Shown here in pieces: positions 6,250 through 8,597 of a stretch of 8,597 nt of DNA. Source of the stretch: Rickettsia typhi (GTDB taxonomy: Bacteria; Pseudomonadota; Alphaproteobacteria; Rickettsiales; Deianiraeaceae); contig CAMAVG010000039.1 in the NCBI GenBank assembly GCA_945861605.1, positions 1 through 8,597 of the forward strand. The letters run 5' to 3'. The notes under the pieces are model-generated. The model was given only the letters and a program-made list of their open reading frames with translations, ran no database searches and was not told where the DNA came from. Each line of letters opens with the position of its first letter. Within the stretch, counting starts at the first letter, position 1. The position numbers and the translations under genes are program-made.

Positions 6250-7395
6250 CTAATACATACTCATAATTGGTTCGTCTTGCACGAAGAACATTTCATCGCT
6301 ATGTTTGAAGCCGTTAAAACTTGTTGCAATAGCCTTTGCGTACGAACCCATTTGCCCTATTTCGATGAAATCTCCCTCCTGTGCATTGGATGGAAGGTAG
6401 AAGGGACCGTGCATGTAATCGATTGAATCACAAGTTGGACCGTAGAGTTGGAATGGAATGAGATCGTGCGAGGCATCTTTTTTGAGGAGTCGCATCGGAA
6501 ATACGAATTTCGGGAATCCGGCATCAAAAAGTGAGCCATAAGTTCCGTCGTTTATGTAAAGGAAATCGTCTTTGCGAAGGTCGATTCTAACAATCAGAGA
6601 CATACATTCTGCAACGATAGCCCTGCCCGGCTCAGCAAGGAATTCAATGTTCTCGCGATCTTTGAGTTGTAAAAATCCTGAGTGTATTACATGGAAGAAT
6701 TCCTCCATATTTTGCGGTTTCATACCGGGATAAACCGACGGGAAGCCGCCGCCAACATTGAAGTAATCGACTGAAATCTCATTCACGATTTTCGAAAGCA
6801 TATCAATTGCGAGCTTGTAGGCATCGGAATGCATACACTGAGAACCCGCGTGGAAGCAGACTCCGACTTTGTGTGCGACTTTTTTCGTTTGCTTAAGCAA
6901 CGCCGGTGCATTGTGCAAATTCACGCCAAATTTTTCGGAAAGATTAATCTCCGCAAATGAGTTTGGAATCGCAACACGGACATGGAGGTTGAGGTCGTTC
7001 GCGTGCTGTGTTTCTTCAAGAATTTTATTGAGTTCGTACTCGCTATCAAGTGAAAAATGACGAACATTATGCGTGAAGTATGCCTCACGAATTGAGTGTC
7101 GAGACTTAACCGGATGCATGAAATAGAGGTTGACTTCCTTATTTTTTTCCGCAGCAATTTTCAAAACATGCTCAATTTCTCCAAGAGAGGCAACATCAAA
7201 CGAAGTGATTCCTTCGTCAAGAAGGTATTCGATGATAAACTTTTCGGGATTAGTCTTCACAGGGTACAAAACCTTGCAGCGAAGATTGTAAAAACAGTTT
7301 ATTGCGCGCTCCAAAATGTGCTTGCGAAGAATTATTGTTGGGTGAATAATTTTATTTTTTGATATAACATCAAATGCGTCGCGATATCCAGTCAT
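6250..7395 (-). CDS. Type III (alanine racemase-fold) ornithine/lysine decarboxylase
   Basis: A PLP-dependent basic amino-acid decarboxylase of the eukaryotic ODC-like family (381 residues, usual length), expected to convert ornithine to putrescine and perhaps lysine to cadaverine. Landmarks: YPVKTNP (44-50) with PLP Schiff-base Lys47; FDVAS (66-70); FHAGSQ (181-186) with His182 stacking on PLP; VGGGFP (214-219) and EPGR (255-258), which bind the phosphate and ring; INDGTYGSLFDAGFP (281-295); GPTCDSID (319-326) with catalytic Cys322 and Asp323 from the partner subunit of the dimer; and GSYAKA (350-355) with Tyr352. The DGTYGSLFDAG segment is the form I associate with alphaproteobacterial ODC or lysine/ornithine decarboxylases; specificity cannot be fixed from sequence alone. 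Start ATG 7395 has GAAG a few bases upstream and places the first strand normally. It is convergent with the glycosylase-like gene, with stop codons 2 bases apart. A candidate promoter lies just after trkH. Confidence 0.92.
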   Translation of the reverse strand: MTGYRDAFDVISKNKIIHPTIILRKHILERAINCFYNLRCKVLYPVKTNPEKFIIEYLLDEGITSFDVASLGEIEHVLKIAAEKNKEVNLYFMHPVKSRHSIREAYFTHNVRHFSLDSEYELNKILEETQHANDLNLHVRVAIPNSFAEINLSEKFGVNLHNAPALLKQTKKVAHKVGVCFHAGSQCMHSDAYKLAIDMLSKIVNEISVDYFNVGGGFPSVYPGMKPQNMEEFFHVIHSGFLQLKDRENIEFLAEPGRAIVAECMSLIVRIDLRKDDFLYINDGTYGSLFDAGFPKFVFPMRLLKKDASHDLIPFQLYGPTCDSIDYMHGPFYLPSNAQEGDFIEIGQMGSYAKAIATSFNGFKHSDEMFFVQDEPIMSMY

Positions 7396-7482
7396 TTTGC
7401 TTCGGAAAAAAGTGAAAGAAAGTGTTTATATGTCGTGGTATAAATCAAAAACTGTTCCATTTCTTTTATGAGTGCAAAATAA

Positions 7483-7516
7483 AGTTAAAAAAATAAATTA
7501 CGGCAAATTACGCCGC
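7483..7516 (-). terminator. Hairpin with T-rich tail downstream of trkH
   Basis: On the minus strand GCGGC (7516-7512) can pair with GCCGT (7504-7500) around a 7-base loop (five pairs including one G-U). It is followed by an AT-rich run with seven consecutive T. This could be a weak intrinsic terminator for trkH. If the candidate promoter at 7524-7551 is real, the same hairpin would instead sit at the very 5' end of the decarboxylase mRNA. On the plus strand the sequence also reads as two near-identical 10-base units, AAATTACGGC and AAATTACGCC. Confidence 0.3.
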
Positions 7517-7523
7517 GAAACGG

Positions 7524-7551
7524 TTTTTATTTTCATGAGTTTAATTGTCAA
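7524..7551 (-). promoter_or_regulatory. Candidate promoter for the decarboxylase gene
   Basis: Read on the minus strand, a perfect -35 TTGACA (7551-7546) is followed after 16 bases by TAAAAA (7529-7524, four of six matches to TATAAT). Transcription would start near 7517, giving a leader of about 120 AT-rich bases before the ATG at 7395. The -35 lies in the same 11-base word, ACTTGACAATT, that precedes purK. Confidence 0.35.
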
Positions 7552-7585
7552 GTAAAATAGAAAATATTTTTTTCACTTTACTTGA
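7548..7585. repeat. 9-bp inverted repeat spanning the trkH stop codon
   Basis: TCAAGTAAA (7548-7556) and TTTACTTGA (7577-7585) are perfect inverted copies separated by 20 AT-rich bases that contain the palindrome AAAATATTTT. The right arm lies in the last codons of trkH, next to its TGA at 7575-7573. The left arm overlaps the candidate -35 of the decarboxylase gene. It could be a transcript-end stem-loop or a binding site, or it could be chance in AT-rich DNA. Confidence 0.35.
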
Positions 7586-8597
7586 AACGCTTTCATCAAA
7601 ATGACGATTATCGCAATGAATTCAAGCCTCCCAAGTAGCATCGCAAACGCACAAATTCCACGCAATGTTTGCGAAAATGTTGAAACAATGCTGGATTGCT
7701 GCCCGTATTCAGTGGCAATTACGCCGGCATTGCTTAAAAATGAAACGCCGGTTGCGATTGATTCCGAGAATTCGAAGTTATCCGCAACCATGAAAAGCGT
7801 TATGAGCATTAGTGATGCCATGTAGATTGAAATCAAGACGACGATCGAGGAAACGGTTCGCTGGGAGACCTCTTGGTTATCGCATCTCACTTTCATTTTC
7901 AGGTTTGGATAAGTGATTTTTAGAAAATGGTGCTTGATCATCGCTATCACAACTTGGATTCGGAATATTTTAACCCCACCGGAAGTTGACCCCGTACAAC
8001 CACCGATAATTCCTGCGATTATCAAAATCGTGATAAGAAATTGCCCGTAATATGATAAATTTGCGGAAAAGAAACCAGTCGAACTTTGTATTGAAACAAG
8101 TGCAAAAAGCAAATGGCGAAGTTCTGCGTAAGAAAATGGCATTTTTTGCATTACGAAATAAACAAAACACAAAAGAGCGAATAATATTGAAGTAAAATAA
8201 AGCATTGCAAGTGCCTGCCCGTTGAAAGAAAACTTCCTTCGCGTAAAAATTCTAATGATTATTATGAACGGCATCGCGGCGAGGAACATGAAAAATATTG
8301 CTGCAATTTCAATTTGCGAACTTTTAAATGCGAGGAATGATGAATCGTAATTTCCAAAACCACCTGATGAAACCGTAGACATCGCATGGCAAATGGCATC
8401 AAACCCTGACATTCCAAGGAAATAATAAACGCAAGCACAAATAATTGCAAAAGCGGAGTATATCATGACAATCAACATTGCGAAATCAAGAATTCGCGGC
8501 GTCTCTTTTTCCTGATTCTCCGATGATTCCGTCAGGAAGAAGTACATTGCACCGTTTTGAAGATAGGGCAAAACAATGAACACGAGCGTAATAACAC
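7573..8597 (-). CDS. trkH: Trk/Ktr-type potassium uptake channel subunit TrkH (N-terminus missing)
   Basis: TrkH is the inner-membrane K+-conducting subunit of the Trk system, normally gated by cytoplasmic TrkA. Its gene is not in the window. The frame runs open through the window edge and shows the last ~341 residues; E. coli TrkH is 483. Numbering from the in-frame GTG at 8583 (not the real start): VLPYLQNGAMYFFLTES (4-20) matches the family VLPFLGVGGMQLYRAE; the second pore loop is STVSSGGFG (69-77); the third is SIQSSTGFFS (164-173); the intramembrane gating loop is GGCTGSTSGGVKIFR (194-208); and the fourth pore region is LSNAGVIATEYG (283-294). The C-terminus has LLGRLEF (316-322), as in E. 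coli MLFGRLEV. Several hydrophobic membrane helices separate these. The fourth loop lacks the usual N-x-G-P-G pattern. The first pore loop lies outside the window. Confidence 0.93.
   Translation of the reverse strand, partial: VITLVFIVLPYLQNGAMYFFLTESSENQEKETPRILDFAMLIVMIYSAFAIICACVYYFLGMSGFDAICHAMSTVSSGGFGNYDSSFLAFKSSQIEIAAIFFMFLAAMPFIIIIRIFTRRKFSFNGQALAMLYFTSILFALLCFVYFVMQKMPFSYAELRHLLFALVSIQSSTGFFSANLSYYGQFLITILIIAGIIGGCTGSTSGGVKIFRIQVVIAMIKHHFLKITYPNLKMKVRCDNQEVSQRTVSSIVVLISIYMASLMLITLFMVADNFEFSESIATGVSFLSNAGVIATEYGQQSSIVSTFSQTLRGICAFAMLLGRLEFIAIIVILMKAFQVK

Noticed and set aside
1..8597. Mobile element, CRISPR array, defence island or biosynthetic cluster
   Set aside because: No transposase, integrase, direct-repeat array or defence-type domain is visible. 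All recognised genes are housekeeping and tightly packed, with no clear change in base composition.

Overview
The window is a stretch of AT-rich bacterial chromosome carrying housekeeping genes. The best taxonomic clue is a homologue of NDUFA12, an accessory subunit of respiratory complex I found in Alphaproteobacteria and mitochondria. An outer-membrane barrel protein with a signal peptide, a long Gram-negative-type GyrB and an alphaproteobacterial-style type III ornithine decarboxylase agree with this. I infer an AT-rich alphaproteobacterium and cannot name a genus. I see no tRNA, rRNA, insertion sequence, phage gene or CRISPR array.

Layout, left to right. (1) Positions 1-173, plus strand: the 3' part of secE. 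(2) Positions 206-2897, minus strand: a tight three-gene unit transcribed purK, then the NDUFA12 homologue, then an outer-membrane beta-barrel protein, with gaps of 3 and 1 bases. (3) Positions 2898-3034: a divergent promoter region serving purK to the left and gyrB to the right. (4) Positions 3035-6247, plus strand: gyrB followed 3 bases later by an endonuclease III-like HhH-GPD protein that lacks the iron-sulfur cluster cysteines. (5) Positions 6250-7395, minus strand: an ornithine/lysine decarboxylase, convergent with the glycosylase gene and only 2 bases from it. (6) Positions 7396-7572: a 177-base AT-rich spacer with a candidate promoter, a hairpin and an inverted repeat. (7) Positions 7573-8597, minus strand: the C-terminal part of trkH, cut by the window edge. 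No gene-free stretch exceeds 300 bases.

The genes cover separate basic functions: protein export (SecE), de novo purine synthesis (PurK), complex I assembly (NDUFA12), DNA supercoiling (GyrB), probable base-excision repair, putrescine synthesis and potassium uptake. The only pair with an obvious shared theme is gyrB and the glycosylase-like gene, both acting on DNA.

I did not find a new biological system. The points most worth checking are: Asn in GyrB at the position matching E. coli Asp426, a known quinolone-resistance site; the cluster-less endonuclease III relative coupled to gyrB; secE without nusG after it and without its usual Trp-Pro motif; an atypical fourth pore loop in TrkH; and an identical 11-base word with a -35 element upstream of both purK and the decarboxylase gene.
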